Of a stretch of 64,000 bases of DNA, positions 33,944 through 43,459 are shown piece after piece. The stretch's first letter is position 1. Each line of letters starts with the position of its first letter. The translations under genes were made by a program, and so were the position numbers. Where the stretch lies: the NCBI RefSeq assembly GCF_021043395.1, contig NZ_JAJNKE010000003.1, positions 46,811 through 110,810 of the forward strand, read 5' to 3'. This stretch comes from Clostridium guangxiense (lineage in GTDB: Bacteria > Bacillota > Clostridia > Clostridiales > Clostridiaceae). Under the pieces are notes generated by a model, which worked only from the letters and a program-made list of their open reading frames with translations, was not told the origin of the DNA and searched no databases.

Positions 33944-34111
33944 ATGAAAAAAATAGTTATAAGTTTAATCATTATATTATTTTGCTGGAAAATATATATG
34001 GTGTATAATTATGGTAACAATCCATATTGGGGAAAATATGAATCTCCAGAAAGTAATACTACTTTATTATTAAAAAGAGATAATAAGTGTGTCTTGATAG
34101 GCAAAGAATAA
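33944..34111 (+). CDS. kdpX: Small protein between kdpC and kdpD (KdpX position)
   Basis: A 55-residue protein, ATG after ATAGGTGA. One membrane helix (KIVISLIIILFCWKIYMVY) is followed by a short polar tail, GNNPYWGKYESPESNTT. Position matches kdpX in the kdpZYABCXDE order described for C. acetobutylicum. It has no known biochemical role. A single-pass protein beside the sensor KdpD could be a signalling or assembly partner, which is inference only. Confidence 0.72.
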   Translation: MKKIVISLIIILFCWKIYMVYNYGNNPYWGKYESPESNTTLLLKRDNKCVLIGKE

Positions 34112-34131
34112 TATAAGGTAAGGGAATTGAA

Positions 34132-36837
34132 ATGAATATCAATCAGAGACCAGATCCATACTATCTTTTGAATCAAATCGAAAAGGAAGAAAGTAAAGCT
34201 ATGAGGGGAAAGTTAAAAATATTTTTTGGTTATGCAGCAGGAGTTGGCAAAACTTATGCTATGCTTAGGGAGGCACAAGAGGTAAAAGAGCTTGGGAAAG
34301 ATATAATAATAGGATATATAGAACCACATGCAAGAACGGAAACTATGGCATTAACTAAAGGATTTGAAACTATAAGAACAAAAGTTGTGAATTACAGGGG
34401 AGTAAATATAAGGGAATTTGATATAGATAAAGCACTTAAAAGAAAGCCAGAGATAATACTTGTAGATGAACTTGCACACACAAATGCAAAAAGGCAAAGA
34501 AATAGAAAGAGATGGCAGGATATAGAAGAACTTTTGGCAGCTGGTATTGACGTTTACACTACATTAAATGTTCAGCATATAGAAAGTTTAAATGATGTTG
34601 TTGCTAATATAACAAGAATTTGTGTGAGAGAGACAATTCCAGATAAGGTTTTTGATGAAGCGGATAAGGTTGAAATAATTGATATTGAACCAGATGAACT
34701 TTTAAAGCGTTTTAGCGATGGCAAAATATACAAAAAGGAGCAGGTAAAGAGAGCATTTCATAACTTTTTTACTAAAAATAATTTATATGCTTTGAGAGAG
34801 ATTGCTTTAAGGAGAACGGCAGACAGAGTAAACAATGAAGTTGAAAGTGCAAGACTTTCAAAAAGGGAAATAACGGTTATGCCAACTTCGGATAAAATAA
34901 TGGCCTGCATTGGACCTTCACCTTCCTCTCAAAGAATAATAAGAACTGCAGCAAGAATGGCAGAAGTATATCATTCAAAATGGGTTGTACTTTATGTAGA
35001 AAACACAAAATCCTCTAAACTTAGCAAAGAAGATAAAGAAAGATTAAATTCTCATTTTAGTTTAGCAGAGCAGCTTGGTGGGGAAGTTATAACTATATAT
35101 GGAGAAAATTTTGTTGAAGAGGTAATACAATATGCAGAGCTTAGGAATATAACTAAGATTGTAATAGGAAAAAATCATAAGAAAACCAGTAAGGTATTTC
35201 ATTTTTATGCTAAGGATATTGTAGATAAGCTTATGGATTCTAATGCATATATTGATGTATATACTATACCTAATTCAACGTATCAGAAAAAAAGAAAAGT
35301 ACGTTTTGAAAGCATTAAACTTAATTCATCTTTAAAAGATTTTATTAAAGCTATCATTATAATTTTAATAACTACTGCGGCGGGAAAAATGTTTGATCTT
35401 ATGGGTTTTGCCGAAGCAAATGTTATTATGATATTTATTTTAGGCGTTATAATTGTATATGTGACAACAGCAGGTTATTTTATTGGTATAGTATCTTCTA
35501 TAGTAGGAATGCTTATTTTTAATTATTTATTTACAGAACCAAGATATTCTTTTCAATTTTATGATAAAAGCTATCTTGCAACATTTCCCATAATGCTGGT
35601 AGTTTCACTGGTGGTTGGAACTCTTACTAATAAAATTCAAGCTGAAGCCAAAATTTCAAATGCTAATGAAAAAAGAACTCAAATATTATATAGGGTAAGT
35701 GCTAAGCTTTTAAGTGCATCAGGCGACTCTGATGTTATATCGGTTGGCATAAAATATATTTCTAGGCTTACTAATAGAACTGTTGTGGGGTATCTTTCAA
35801 ATGGGAATAAACTTTCTACTCCATTTATATATAATCCAGAAAAAGGTGTTAAAAATCATAAGCTTGTAGGCACAGATGAAAATGCAGCAGCTTTTTGGAC
35901 ATTTTTAAATGGAAAAGAGTCCGGTGCTGGTACGGATACCTTTTACAGGGCACAGGGGTATTATATGCCAATAGAGGTTCAAGGAAAGCTTATTGGAGTT
36001 ATTGGAGTTTCGTGCACAGAAGGTTTTTTAAAGCCGGAACAAAGATTTATTGTTGAAACCGTAACGGGACAAATAGCAATTGCCCTGGATAGAGAAATTT
36101 TATCTAAGCAGCAGGAGGATTCAAAAGTTGAAATTGAAAGAGAAAGACTTAGAAGTAATCTTTTAAGATCTATTTCACATGATCTTAGAAGTCCTCTTGC
36201 TGGAATCAAGGGTGCTGCAAGTACTATACTTGAAAATGGAAAGCTTATATCAGAAGCTACAAAAAACACTCTTATAGAGGGAATATATGATGATACTGAA
36301 TGGCTTATAAGGCTTGTGGAAAATTTGCTTAGTATGACTAAATTTGATGAAGGAAGAATGGAGATAAAAAAGGATATTGAACTTGTTGAAGAAGTAGTAT
36401 CGGAAGCAGTTCAGAGATGTTCTAAATATGCAAAAAGTCATAAAATAAAGGTAAGCGTTCCGGAAGATGTTATAATGGTACCTATGGATGGAGGATTAAT
36501 TGAGCAGGTTATAATTAATTTGGTTGATAATGCTGTGAAATTTTCTCCAAAGGAAACCACTATAGAAATAAAGGTTTATGAAAAAAGTGAAGATGTAATA
36601 TTTGAAGTCATTGATAATGGAATAGGTGTAGCAGAGGATATATTACCACATATATTTGACAGATTTTTTACAAATGGCAGTAAAATTTCAGATTCGAGGC
36701 GTGGTGTAGGTCTTGGACTTGCCATTTGCAAATCAATAGTTGAGGCACATGGTGGAAAGATTAGAGCTATAAATAAAAAGGGTGGTGGAGCAGTATTTAG
36801 TTTTAATGTTCCTAAATATAAATCGATTGAAACTTAG
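34132..36837 (+). CDS. kdpD: Turgor/K+ sensor histidine kinase
   Basis: A 901-residue KdpD, full length. Order: N-terminal KdpD sensor domain with Walker A-like GYAAGVGKTYAML (about 32-44) and DELAHTN, a UspA-type domain (about 250-375), four membrane helices (about 405-500, the third near the TEPRYSF loop), a GAF-like domain, HisKA with H683 in SISHDLRSPLAG, and HATPase with NLVDNAVKF and GVGLGLAICKS. It should phosphorylate KdpE when K+ is low. In several Firmicutes the Usp domain binds c-di-AMP. Starts 20 bases after kdpX. Confidence 0.96.
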   Translation: MNINQRPDPYYLLNQIEKEESKAMRGKLKIFFGYAAGVGKTYAMLREAQEVKELGKDIIIGYIEPHARTETMALTKGFETIRTKVVNYRGVNIREFDIDKALKRKPEIILVDELAHTNAKRQRNRKRWQDIEELLAAGIDVYTTLNVQHIESLNDVVANITRICVRETIPDKVFDEADKVEIIDIEPDELLKRFSDGKIYKKEQVKRAFHNFFTKNNLYALREIALRRTADRVNNEVESARLSKREITVMPTSDKIMACIGPSPSSQRIIRTAARMAEVYHSKWVVLYVENTKSSKLSKEDKERLNSHFSLAEQLGGEVITIYGENFVEEVIQYAELRNITKIVIGKNHKKTSKVFHFYAKDIVDKLMDSNAYIDVYTIPNSTYQKKRKVRFESIKLNSSLKDFIKAIIIILITTAAGKMFDLMGFAEANVIMIFILGVIIVYVTTAGYFIGIVSSIVGMLIFNYLFTEPRYSFQFYDKSYLATFPIMLVVSLVVGTLTNKIQAEAKISNANEKRTQILYRVSAKLLSASGDSDVISVGIKYISRLTNRTVVGYLSNGNKLSTPFIYNPEKGVKNHKLVGTDENAAAFWTFLNGKESGAGTDTFYRAQGYYMPIEVQGKLIGVIGVSCTEGFLKPEQRFIVETVTGQIAIALDREILSKQQEDSKVEIERERLRSNLLRSISHDLRSPLAGIKGAASTILENGKLISEATKNTLIEGIYDDTEWLIRLVENLLSMTKFDEGRMEIKKDIELVEEVVSEAVQRCSKYAKSHKIKVSVPEDVIMVPMDGGLIEQVIINLVDNAVKFSPKETTIEIKVYEKSEDVIFEVIDNGIGVAEDILPHIFDRFFTNGSKISDSRRGVGLGLAICKSIVEAHGGKIRAINKKGGGAVFSFNVPKYKSIET

Positions 36838-36937
36838 AATTTATTTGTACTAAGATGCTATCTTCTGAGCATTTTGGTGCAAATGAATTTTGATAGTTGA
36901 AAGTGGTATACCTTATACAAAGAAAGGGTGATGAGCA

Positions 36938-37639
36938 ATGAATAATAATCCTTACATTCTTGTTGTTGAAGATGATAGACCTATAAGAAATTTTATAACA
37001 GCAGCACTATCCTCACAGGGTTATAAGTATATTGAAACTGATAAAGGGAATGAAGCTATTACGCTTTCTATATCAAATCATCCAGATTTAATAATACTTG
37101 ATTTAGGACTTCCAGATATTGATGGTACTCAGGTTATAGAAAGAGTAAGAGAGTTACTAAACATTCCAATAATAATAGTTTCGGCTAGGGAAAATGAACG
37201 TCAAAAGGTTGAAGCACTTGACATGGGAGCAGATGATTATTTAACTAAACCATTTGGTATAAGTGAGCTTCTTGCAAGAATAAGAGTGTCTTTAAGACAT
37301 AGTAGTATTAATGATAACTTAAAGAAAGAAAATATTGAGACTTTTCAGGTTAAAACATTAAAAATAGATTTTGGGAAAAGAAGAGTAACCATTGATAATA
37401 AGGAAATTCACTTAACGCCTATAGAGTATAAAATTATTGTGCTATTGGCTAAATATTCAGGTAAGGTATTAACACACAATTTTATAATTCGTGAAATATG
37501 GGGAACCTCTTTAGGAAATGAAACTCAATCCTTAAGAGTTTTTATGGCGAATTTAAGAAGAAAAATAGAAAAAGATCCAGCGCAACCAGAGTATATTTAT
37601 ACTGAAGTTGGAGTTGGTTATAGAATGATAGAAGAATAA
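36938..37639 (+). CDS. kdpE: Kdp operon response regulator
   Basis: A 233-residue OmpR/PhoB-type regulator: acidic pocket EDD, phospho-acceptor D55 in IILDLGLPD, Lys in DYLTKPFG, and a winged helix (about 130-233) ending in TEVGVGYRMI. It follows kdpD after a 100-bp gap without a clear terminator, so it may be read both from the operon and from a weaker own promoter. Predicted target: direct repeats at 29210-29249. Confidence 0.93.
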   Translation: MNNNPYILVVEDDRPIRNFITAALSSQGYKYIETDKGNEAITLSISNHPDLIILDLGLPDIDGTQVIERVRELLNIPIIIVSARENERQKVEALDMGADDYLTKPFGISELLARIRVSLRHSSINDNLKKENIETFQVKTLKIDFGKRRVTIDNKEIHLTPIEYKIIVLLAKYSGKVLTHNFIIREIWGTSLGNETQSLRVFMANLRRKIEKDPAQPEYIYTEVGVGYRMIEE

Positions 37640-37656
37640 ATTGGAGATGGATTAAC

Positions 37657-38343
37657 ATGAAGAAAACAATAGGAATATTAGCAGGAATGGGGCCTAGATC
37701 TACAGCTCCTTTTCTTGAGCTTGTTATAGATGAATGCCAAAGACAATATGGAGCAAGAAATGACAATGATTTTCCTAAAATGATGATATATTCGCTGCCA
37801 ACACCTTTTTATGTAGATAAACCAATAAATCATAAGGCTATGAAGGAAACCATAATTGAGGGACTTCAAAAACTTGAAAAAACAGGGGTGGATTTTATAG
37901 CAATGCCCTGTAATTTTGCACATATTTACTTTGAAGATCTTGAAAAGTCGATTAATGTTCCTCTTTTAAATATTGTAGATGAAACGGTTAAAGAACTTCC
38001 TACAAATAGTGAAAGAACAACATTATTTTCAACAAGCTTTACATATGAATTTGGAATTTATCAAAAAGGGATAAAAAATTATAAACATGAATTTGTATTT
38101 AACAATGAATGGCAGGTAATATTAAATAATTTGATCAAAAGCATAAAAGAGAATAAAGATGACGAAAAAAATGTTGAGACTTTGAAAAAGCTAATTAAAG
38201 AAGTGGAGGAAGAAGATATACAGAACATAATAATTGGATGTACGGATTTAAATCCTGTTTTAAAGAAAACAGAAGTCCCAATTAATATTGTTGATTCTTC
38301 AAAGTGCCTTGCTGAAGCTGTTATAAAAAGGTATTTAAGTTAA
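37657..38343 (+). CDS. Aspartate/glutamate racemase family protein
   Basis: A 228-residue cofactor-independent racemase fold. It opens GILAGMGPRSTAPFLELV, contains the first catalytic Cys in MPCNFAHIYF (about residue 85) and the second in IIGCTDLNPVL (about 195). Both Cys needed for a two-base mechanism are present. It starts 17 bases after kdpE and could be read with it, though no functional link is obvious. The amino acid racemised is not predictable: Asp, Glu or a broad-specificity RacX-like enzyme. Confidence 0.82.
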   Translation: MKKTIGILAGMGPRSTAPFLELVIDECQRQYGARNDNDFPKMMIYSLPTPFYVDKPINHKAMKETIIEGLQKLEKTGVDFIAMPCNFAHIYFEDLEKSINVPLLNIVDETVKELPTNSERTTLFSTSFTYEFGIYQKGIKNYKHEFVFNNEWQVILNNLIKSIKENKDDEKNVETLKKLIKEVEEEDIQNIIIGCTDLNPVLKKTEVPINIVDSSKCLAEAVIKRYLS

Positions 38344-38603
38344 TACAATTAAGTTTTAATATATTTTATAATGAATGAAATATACTTTCATTAGTAGTAC
38401 AAAATGCTCATTTTTCTTGTGAAATTAATAACATACAGCATTAAATATGATTATTCTTTTAATTGCATTTTTATAAATGTTTGCTGATATGCTACAGGAT
38501 ACTAAAGGTTAATACGATAATTTCTACAGTAAATATATAATTATACGATAAAACAAAAGTTTACTTTTTAGTTAAGTATTGATAGAAAAGGGGTATTTGT
38601 TTA

Positions 38604-40622
38604 ATGAAAAAAGGGTTTAGGAGATCTGTATCTTTTAAAATTCTTGTTGTTCCAATGATAATAATGTTTGTTATTATTATGACTATAGCAGCTGTTTCAG
38701 TAATAACATCAAGAAATAAAATATTATCTCAGATGAAATCTGATGGAATTAACATGGCAAATCAAATATCAAAAGATACAGAAAAAAATAATAGTGCAGT
38801 AGATTCGCTTAATGAGTCTATTGACAATAGAATAGAGACGTTAGGAGATTTCATAGTAGCTAATAGCTCTAGTATCAATAATAGTTACTTAAAAACTTTA
38901 GCAGAGCAGTTTCAAGTTGATGAAATAAATTATACGGATGCATCTGGCAAAATTATATACTCTAATTTAAATACGTCTATAGGATATGTATTTGACAGCA
39001 AAAGCTTGGGATATCCTGTACTTAAAGGCGAAAAAGATGAATTTATGGAGGAGATAAGGAAAAGCTCTAAAACAAATGATTATTATAAATATGGGTATAT
39101 AAAAAATACGAGTGGTGGGATGGTTCAAATTGGAATACTCGCAAATAGGGTGCAAAAGCTGACTGATTCCCTTAAAACTCAAACTATTGTTGAGGATATG
39201 GTAAAAAATAATAAATCTATGATTTATGCATTATATATGGATAAAGATTTGAAAGTTGAAGCACATAGTGATAAAAGCAGGCTGGGAATAACTTTAAGCA
39301 ATATTGGAAGTAAAGCGGCAGTAACGAAAGGAAAAGTTTATACTTCACAGTACGAGTATAAAAATAAAATTCCTGTTTATGATGTAATTGTTCCAGTACA
39401 TAAAAATGGACAGATTGTTGGCGCTATAGATGTAGGTATGTCTATGGAGAATGTGAACAAAACTGTTTATACAACTATAATGATTATAGTTGCTATATCA
39501 ATAGTTGCATTTATTATATTTGCCGCTATATTAACTAAAATATCAAAAGGTATAACAGTTCCACTTAAACATTTAGTTGATATATCTAAAAGAATATCTG
39601 AGGGAGAACTAAATAATGAAATAAATATAAGTAGTTCAGATGAAATAGGGCTGCTTGCAAGCTCATTTAAAGGTATGGCATATAATTTAAAGAATACTAT
39701 TTCAGCTATAAAAAGTGGAACTTTAAAAGTAAATACAATGTCACAGGAGCTTACTTCAAGTTCAGAAGAGATGACAAATGCTGCTAGCGATGTTGCAAGG
39801 GCTATACAGGATGTAGCGCATGGAGCAACAGAAGAAGCAAATGACCTTGTTAATATATCCAATATAATTTCTAGATTTGCAGAACAGCTGCAAATTATGA
39901 ACGAAAAAATATCAAAGGTAAATGAAAGTTCAAATAAAACAGAAATCAAGGTAACAAAAGGAAAAGAAGAAATAAATGTACTTTTAGAGTCTATAAATAC
40001 GGTAAACAAATCTTTTACAATTGTTGCTGATAAGATAACTAATTTAAATTCCAGTGTTTCTAAGGTTGGAAATATAACAGAAGTAATAAATGGAGTATCT
40101 GAACAAACTAATCTACTTGCGTTAAATGCAGCTATAGAAGCAGCAAGGGCTGGTGAGGCAGGAAAAGGATTTGCTGTTGTTGCAGAGGAAGTTAGAAAGC
40201 TGGCAGAACAAACAAAGGAATCTACAGAGCAAATATATAAGCTTGTAGAAAGTATAAGCAGTGAAACAAAAAATGTAATGCTGACTTCTAATGATGTTAA
40301 GACGGCATTTAAAGAACAATCTAATATTGCAAAAAATACTATTGAAGCCTTTGAGGATATGCTATCATCGGTTAAAGCTATAGCTCCTTTGGTGGACGAT
40401 ACTTATAAATCTATAGAAATTATTATGAATTCCAAAGAGGTAATATTAGAAAAGATAGATTCAATTACTGCTATTTCAGAAGAATCTTCTGCATCTTCAG
40501 AAGAAATATCAGCGTCCTCCGAGGAAATGTATGCTTCTTCTGAAAATGTTGCAAAATTTGCAGGCGATCTTAACAGTGTCGCAAATAAACTTAATGGTGA
40601 GGCTGATAAGTTTAAGATTTAA
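38604..40622 (+). CDS. Methyl-accepting chemotaxis protein
   Basis: A 672-residue receptor. N-terminal helix (about 10-32), extracytoplasmic sensor domain of about 250 residues of the Cache type (includes [20 protein letters not shown]), second helix (about 292-315), HAMP, and a long signalling coiled coil with hairpin tip [20 protein letters not shown] and [20 protein letters not shown]. The C-terminal end has Ser/Glu-rich [17 protein letters not shown], likely methylation sites. The ligand is unknown. Monocistronic with a terminator at 40624-40660. The 260-bp upstream gap repeats ATACGATA twice (near 38511 and 38543). Confidence 0.93.
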   Translation: MKKGFRRSVSFKILVVPMIIMFVIIMTIAAVSVITSRNKILSQMKSDGINMANQISKDTEKNNSAVDSLNESIDNRIETLGDFIVANSSSINNSYLKTLAEQFQVDEINYTDASGKIIYSNLNTSIGYVFDSKSLGYPVLKGEKDEFMEEIRKSSKTNDYYKYGYIKNTSGGMVQIGILANRVQKLTDSLKTQTIVEDMVKNNKSMIYALYMDKDLKVEAHSDKSRLGITLSNIGSKAAVTKGKVYTSQYEYKNKIPVYDVIVPVHKNGQIVGAIDVGMSMENVNKTVYTTIMIIVAISIVAFIIFAAILTKISKGITVPLKHLVDISKRISEGELNNEINISSSDEIGLLASSFKGMAYNLKNTISAIKSGTLKVNTMSQELTSSSEEMTNAASDVARAIQDVAHGATEEANDLVNISNIISRFAEQLQIMNEKISKVNESSNKTEIKVTKGKEEINVLLESINTVNKSFTIVADKITNLNSSVSKVGNITEVINGVSEQTNLLALNAAIEAARAGEAGKGFAVVAEEVRKLAEQTKESTEQIYKLVESISSETKNVMLTSNDVKTAFKEQSNIAKNTIEAFEDMLSSVKAIAPLVDDTYKSIEIIMNSKEVILEKIDSITAISEESSASSEEISASSEEMYASSENVAKFAGDLNSVANKLNGEADKFKI

Positions 40623-40623
40623 T

Positions 40624-40660
40624 AAAAAATGAAAAGGCAAGAACTGCCTTTTCATTTTTT
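40624..40660. terminator. Bidirectional terminator between convergent genes
   Basis: AAAAAATGAAAAGGCA (40624-40639) pairs with TGCCTTTTCATTTTTT (40645-40660) around a 5-base loop, with T-runs on both strands. It ends on the stop codon of the regulator gene. Confidence 0.9.
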
Positions 40661-41432
40661 ATTGGCTTACAGTATATTTTACATTATTTTCATTAAAGTA
40701 GTTTAAATATTCCTTTGGAGGTTCTGTATTGGTTATTAGATGATCTATATCACTTAGCTTACAATAAGTCATAAGTGCTGAAATATTAAACTTTGAGTCA
40801 TCAGCTAATAAGTAAACCTCTTTGCTTTTTTCTACGATATTCTTTTTGATTTTATATTCTAATGGAGAAGAATTTGTGGCACCACTAGATAAAGAAATTC
40901 CGGTGGCAGCCATAAAGGCTTTATTTATGTTGTAATCTTTGAAAATTTCAAAGTTTCTTATGCCTTCAAAAGAATTTGTTTTTCTTATAAGACTTCCTCC
41001 GAGACATATTATATTTAAATTTTCAAATGGAATAGCTGCGGCTATTGCATTTATATTGTTAGTAAGTATAGTGACATTTTTTATATCTTTAAGATACTCG
41101 ATCATGTGAAGAGTGGTTGTACCAGAATCTATAAAAATTATATCGTTATCTTGTACAAAAGAAGCAGCAGCTTTTCCAATAGATATTTTGGCTTCATTAT
41201 TTCTTATGTTTCTTTCTTCAAATGAAACTAAACCATTTGGAGAATTTTTAAAATCTGAATTAACTGTTACTCCTCCATAAACCTTTTTAATACTTCCTTT
41301 TTCAACTAAATCGTTTATATCCCTTCTTACTGTATTTTTTGATATGTTAAAGACTTCACATAACGTATCTAGGGATACTACTTCATTACTAATTATATAT
41401 TCTTCAATTTTTCTGATTCTGTCAGATTTCAT
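40659..41432 (-). CDS. DeoR-family transcriptional regulator
   Basis: About 257 residues. N-terminal DeoR helix-turn-helix (MKSDRIRKIEEYII, then VSLDTLCEVFNISKNTVRRD) and a C-terminal DeoRC sugar-phosphate sensor with IFIDSGTTTLHMIEYL (about 95-110) and LADDSKFN. The start at 41432 is chosen because AAAGGA lies about 9 bases upstream; an earlier in-frame ATG overlaps that site. No sugar operon is adjacent: upstream is the 490-bp palindrome and then the acyl-CoA operon. The target genes are therefore unknown. Confidence 0.88.
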   Translation of the reverse strand: MKSDRIRKIEEYIISNEVVSLDTLCEVFNISKNTVRRDINDLVEKGSIKKVYGGVTVNSDFKNSPNGLVSFEERNIRNNEAKISIGKAAASFVQDNDIIFIDSGTTTLHMIEYLKDIKNVTILTNNINAIAAAIPFENLNIICLGGSLIRKTNSFEGIRNFEIFKDYNINKAFMAATGISLSSGATNSSPLEYKIKKNIVEKSKEVYLLADDSKFNISALMTYCKLSDIDHLITNTEPPKEYLNYFNENNVKYTVSQ

Positions 41433-41469
41433 AACTAACATTCCTTTCTTAATATTTAACTGGATTCTA

Positions 41470-41958
41470 TAACTATAGATAGACAACTTGAAACTTTAAA
41501 ATTGCAATCTCCAAATTTATCCTGATAAACTGGAATTTGTCGAGCTGAGTGAAGGGTTTTAATTCGCCCTGCTCATTAAAAAACTAACTTTTTCACTTAT
41601 GTGAAAAGTGAAGGGTTTGACATAGCTTTGCTTGTCAAAGGTGAAGGTTTTTGCCACGGCAAAAGGTTAAGGAATATTTTTCTCCGTTTCTCTACGAAAA
41701 ATAAATAATTTAAATACGTTAAAGATTTTCCGTAGGGAAACGGAGGAAAATCAACCTTAGCTTTTTATTGAAGATAAAAAAGTTCACCTTTTACGTGCAT
41801 AGCACCGTAAAACCCTTCACCTTTCGCATAGCGAAAACCTTAGTCTTTTAACAAACGAAGTGAGTTAAAACCCTTCACTATAGTGCTCGACAAATTCCAG
41901 TTTGTAAGGATAAATTTGGTATTGGCAATTTAAATGTTTCAGCTTGTTTATCTATATT
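41470..41958. repeat. About 490-bp nested palindrome (element C)
   Basis: The outer arms run from about 41473 (TATAGATAGACAACTTG) to GAGTGAAGGGTTTTAA near 41561, and from TTAAAACCCTTCACT (about 41866) to GTTTATCTATA near 41956. Each is about 90 bases and they pair with scattered mismatches. Inside are at least six further hairpins: TTTTTCAC/GTGAAAA, TTTGACA/TGTCAAA, TTTTGCC/GGCAAAA, TTTCTCCGTTTC/GAAACGGAGGAAA (41679-41748 region), TTTTACG/CGTAAAA and TTTCGC/GCGAAA. GTGAAGG or CCTTCAC sits at many joints. It codes for nothing that I can see. Confidence 0.8.
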
Positions 41959-42653
41959 TACTCACTAGCTCGTATTTTGCAACTATGTATGTACTACTTC
42001 TATTATACACCAAATAAATAAAAAATAAACTATAATATAACCAAAACTTTATCAAAAAACTATTTACAAAAATATTTATAAAAATATATTGACATGTTAT
42101 GGTAATGATGCTTATAATATAATCAAAAGTTAACAAATAAACAACAATAATTTGAGCATATTATTGCAATGTTTTTATGAATTTCATATTGAGAAGATGT
42201 TAGCCCGTCTTCTTAAATAAATAGTAAGACAGGGGGAATAAAAGATTAATAGGGATAAGGTTAAGATTAGGATAGTAACGATATGCTTGGTTTTTCGAAA
42301 CACTTTTTGGCATTATGTAAACAAGATGATAATGAGGGGCTTCAGTGGCTCAGAAGTAGTAAACAAATATGCAAATGATGTAAAGGTTTAAAAAGTGTAC
42401 TTATGTTTAGAGGAGAAAGGTTTACAGTTCTATGAGATAAACATGTTAGCTTTAAACAATTATTTGACAGTCTTTCAAAATGTAATTATGTGAAGATTGG
42501 TTTTTTAGTTGAAGTTTAGTAAAATCCATACAATTGCTTCAAAAATTTAAAGAAGGCTGATACTTCAGAGCGCCTGTACTACATTATGAATAGTTAAGTG
42601 ATTAAAGTTTATTTAGAATACACGTTTATCATAGTCTAATTGGAGGGATCATT
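41959..42653. other. About 695-bp non-coding stretch with a degenerate frame
   Basis: Between the palindrome and the acyl-CoA operon. One frame from ATG 42283 to 42597 stays mostly open apart from a TGA at 42376, a second TGA further on and a TAG/TAA pair, and contains FKQLFDSLSKCNYVKIGFLV. It may be a decayed gene, but I do not recognise it. TTGACA (about 42463) may be part of a promoter for the operon at 42654. Nothing else stands out. Confidence 0.3.
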
Positions 42654-43430
42654 GTGAAAAATATTATTTATGAAGAAGAAGATGGAATTGGTCAAATTAC
42701 AATAAATAGGCCTAAGGCTCTTAATGCTTTGAACAGCGAAACTATAAAAGAACTTGGTCAGCTTATAAGTGAAATTTCATTAAAAAAATATGTGAAAATT
42801 GTAATTATAACTGGTGCAGGATCTAAGTCATTTGTTGCAGGAGCAGATATAAAGGAAATGCAAAATTTAAATGCCATAGAAGGAAAAGAAATTTCAAGAG
42901 TAGCTCAAAAAGTATTTTCTGATATTGAAAATATGTCTCAAGTGGTTATAGCAGCTGTTAATGGTTATGCTTTAGGTGGAGGAAATGAACTTGCAATGGC
43001 TTGCGATATTAGATTAGCTTCAGTCAATGCAAAATTTGGCCAACCAGAAGTCAATCTTGGTATAATACCTGGTTTTGCTGGTACACAAAGACTTCCTAGA
43101 ATTGTTGGAAAAGGAAGAGCTAAGGAATTAATTTTTACTACAGATATGATAGATGCAGAGGAGGCTTATCGTATAGGTCTCGTTAATAAAATATACAAGC
43201 CTGAAGAGCTTATTCAAAAGGCAAAGGAGCTTGGAAAAAAGATAATGACAAAAGGAAGTTATGCTGTTAGCCTTGCAAAGTTATCAATAAATAACGGACT
43301 TAATATGGATACTGAGTCAGCTTACAGTTATGAAAATAATTTATGGGCTTTGTGCTTTGCGACAGAAGATCAAAAAGAGGGAATGAAAGCTTTTGTAGAA
43401 AAGAGAACTCCTGATTTTAAGGGATGCTAA
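42654..43430 (+). CDS. crt: Enoyl-CoA hydratase (crotonase family)
   Basis: A 258-residue crotonase with GTG start after GGAGGG. The oxyanion-hole motifs are AGADIKEM (about 66-73) and the GGG of ALGGGNELAMACDIRLAS (about 106-123); the catalytic Glu position lies in FGQPEVNLGIIPG. In clostridia such proteins dehydrate 3-hydroxybutyryl-CoA to crotonyl-CoA. This copy is not in the usual crt-bcd-etfBA-thl-hbd cluster but heads an operon with a CoA-transferase and an acyl-CoA dehydrogenase, so its acyl chain may differ. Confidence 0.88.
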   Translation: MKNIIYEEEDGIGQITINRPKALNALNSETIKELGQLISEISLKKYVKIVIITGAGSKSFVAGADIKEMQNLNAIEGKEISRVAQKVFSDIENMSQVVIAAVNGYALGGGNELAMACDIRLASVNAKFGQPEVNLGIIPGFAGTQRLPRIVGKGRAKELIFTTDMIDAEEAYRIGLVNKIYKPEELIQKAKELGKKIMTKGSYAVSLAKLSINNGLNMDTESAYSYENNLWALCFATEDQKEGMKAFVEKRTPDFKGC

Positions 43431-43459
43431 TTGGATAAGTGTGAAAGGAAGGATTCAAT

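Noticed and set aside
38461..38603. Sigma-D (motility) promoter before the chemotaxis receptor
   Set aside because: TAAA and CGATAA segments occur but with spacings of about 10 bases instead of the usual 15.
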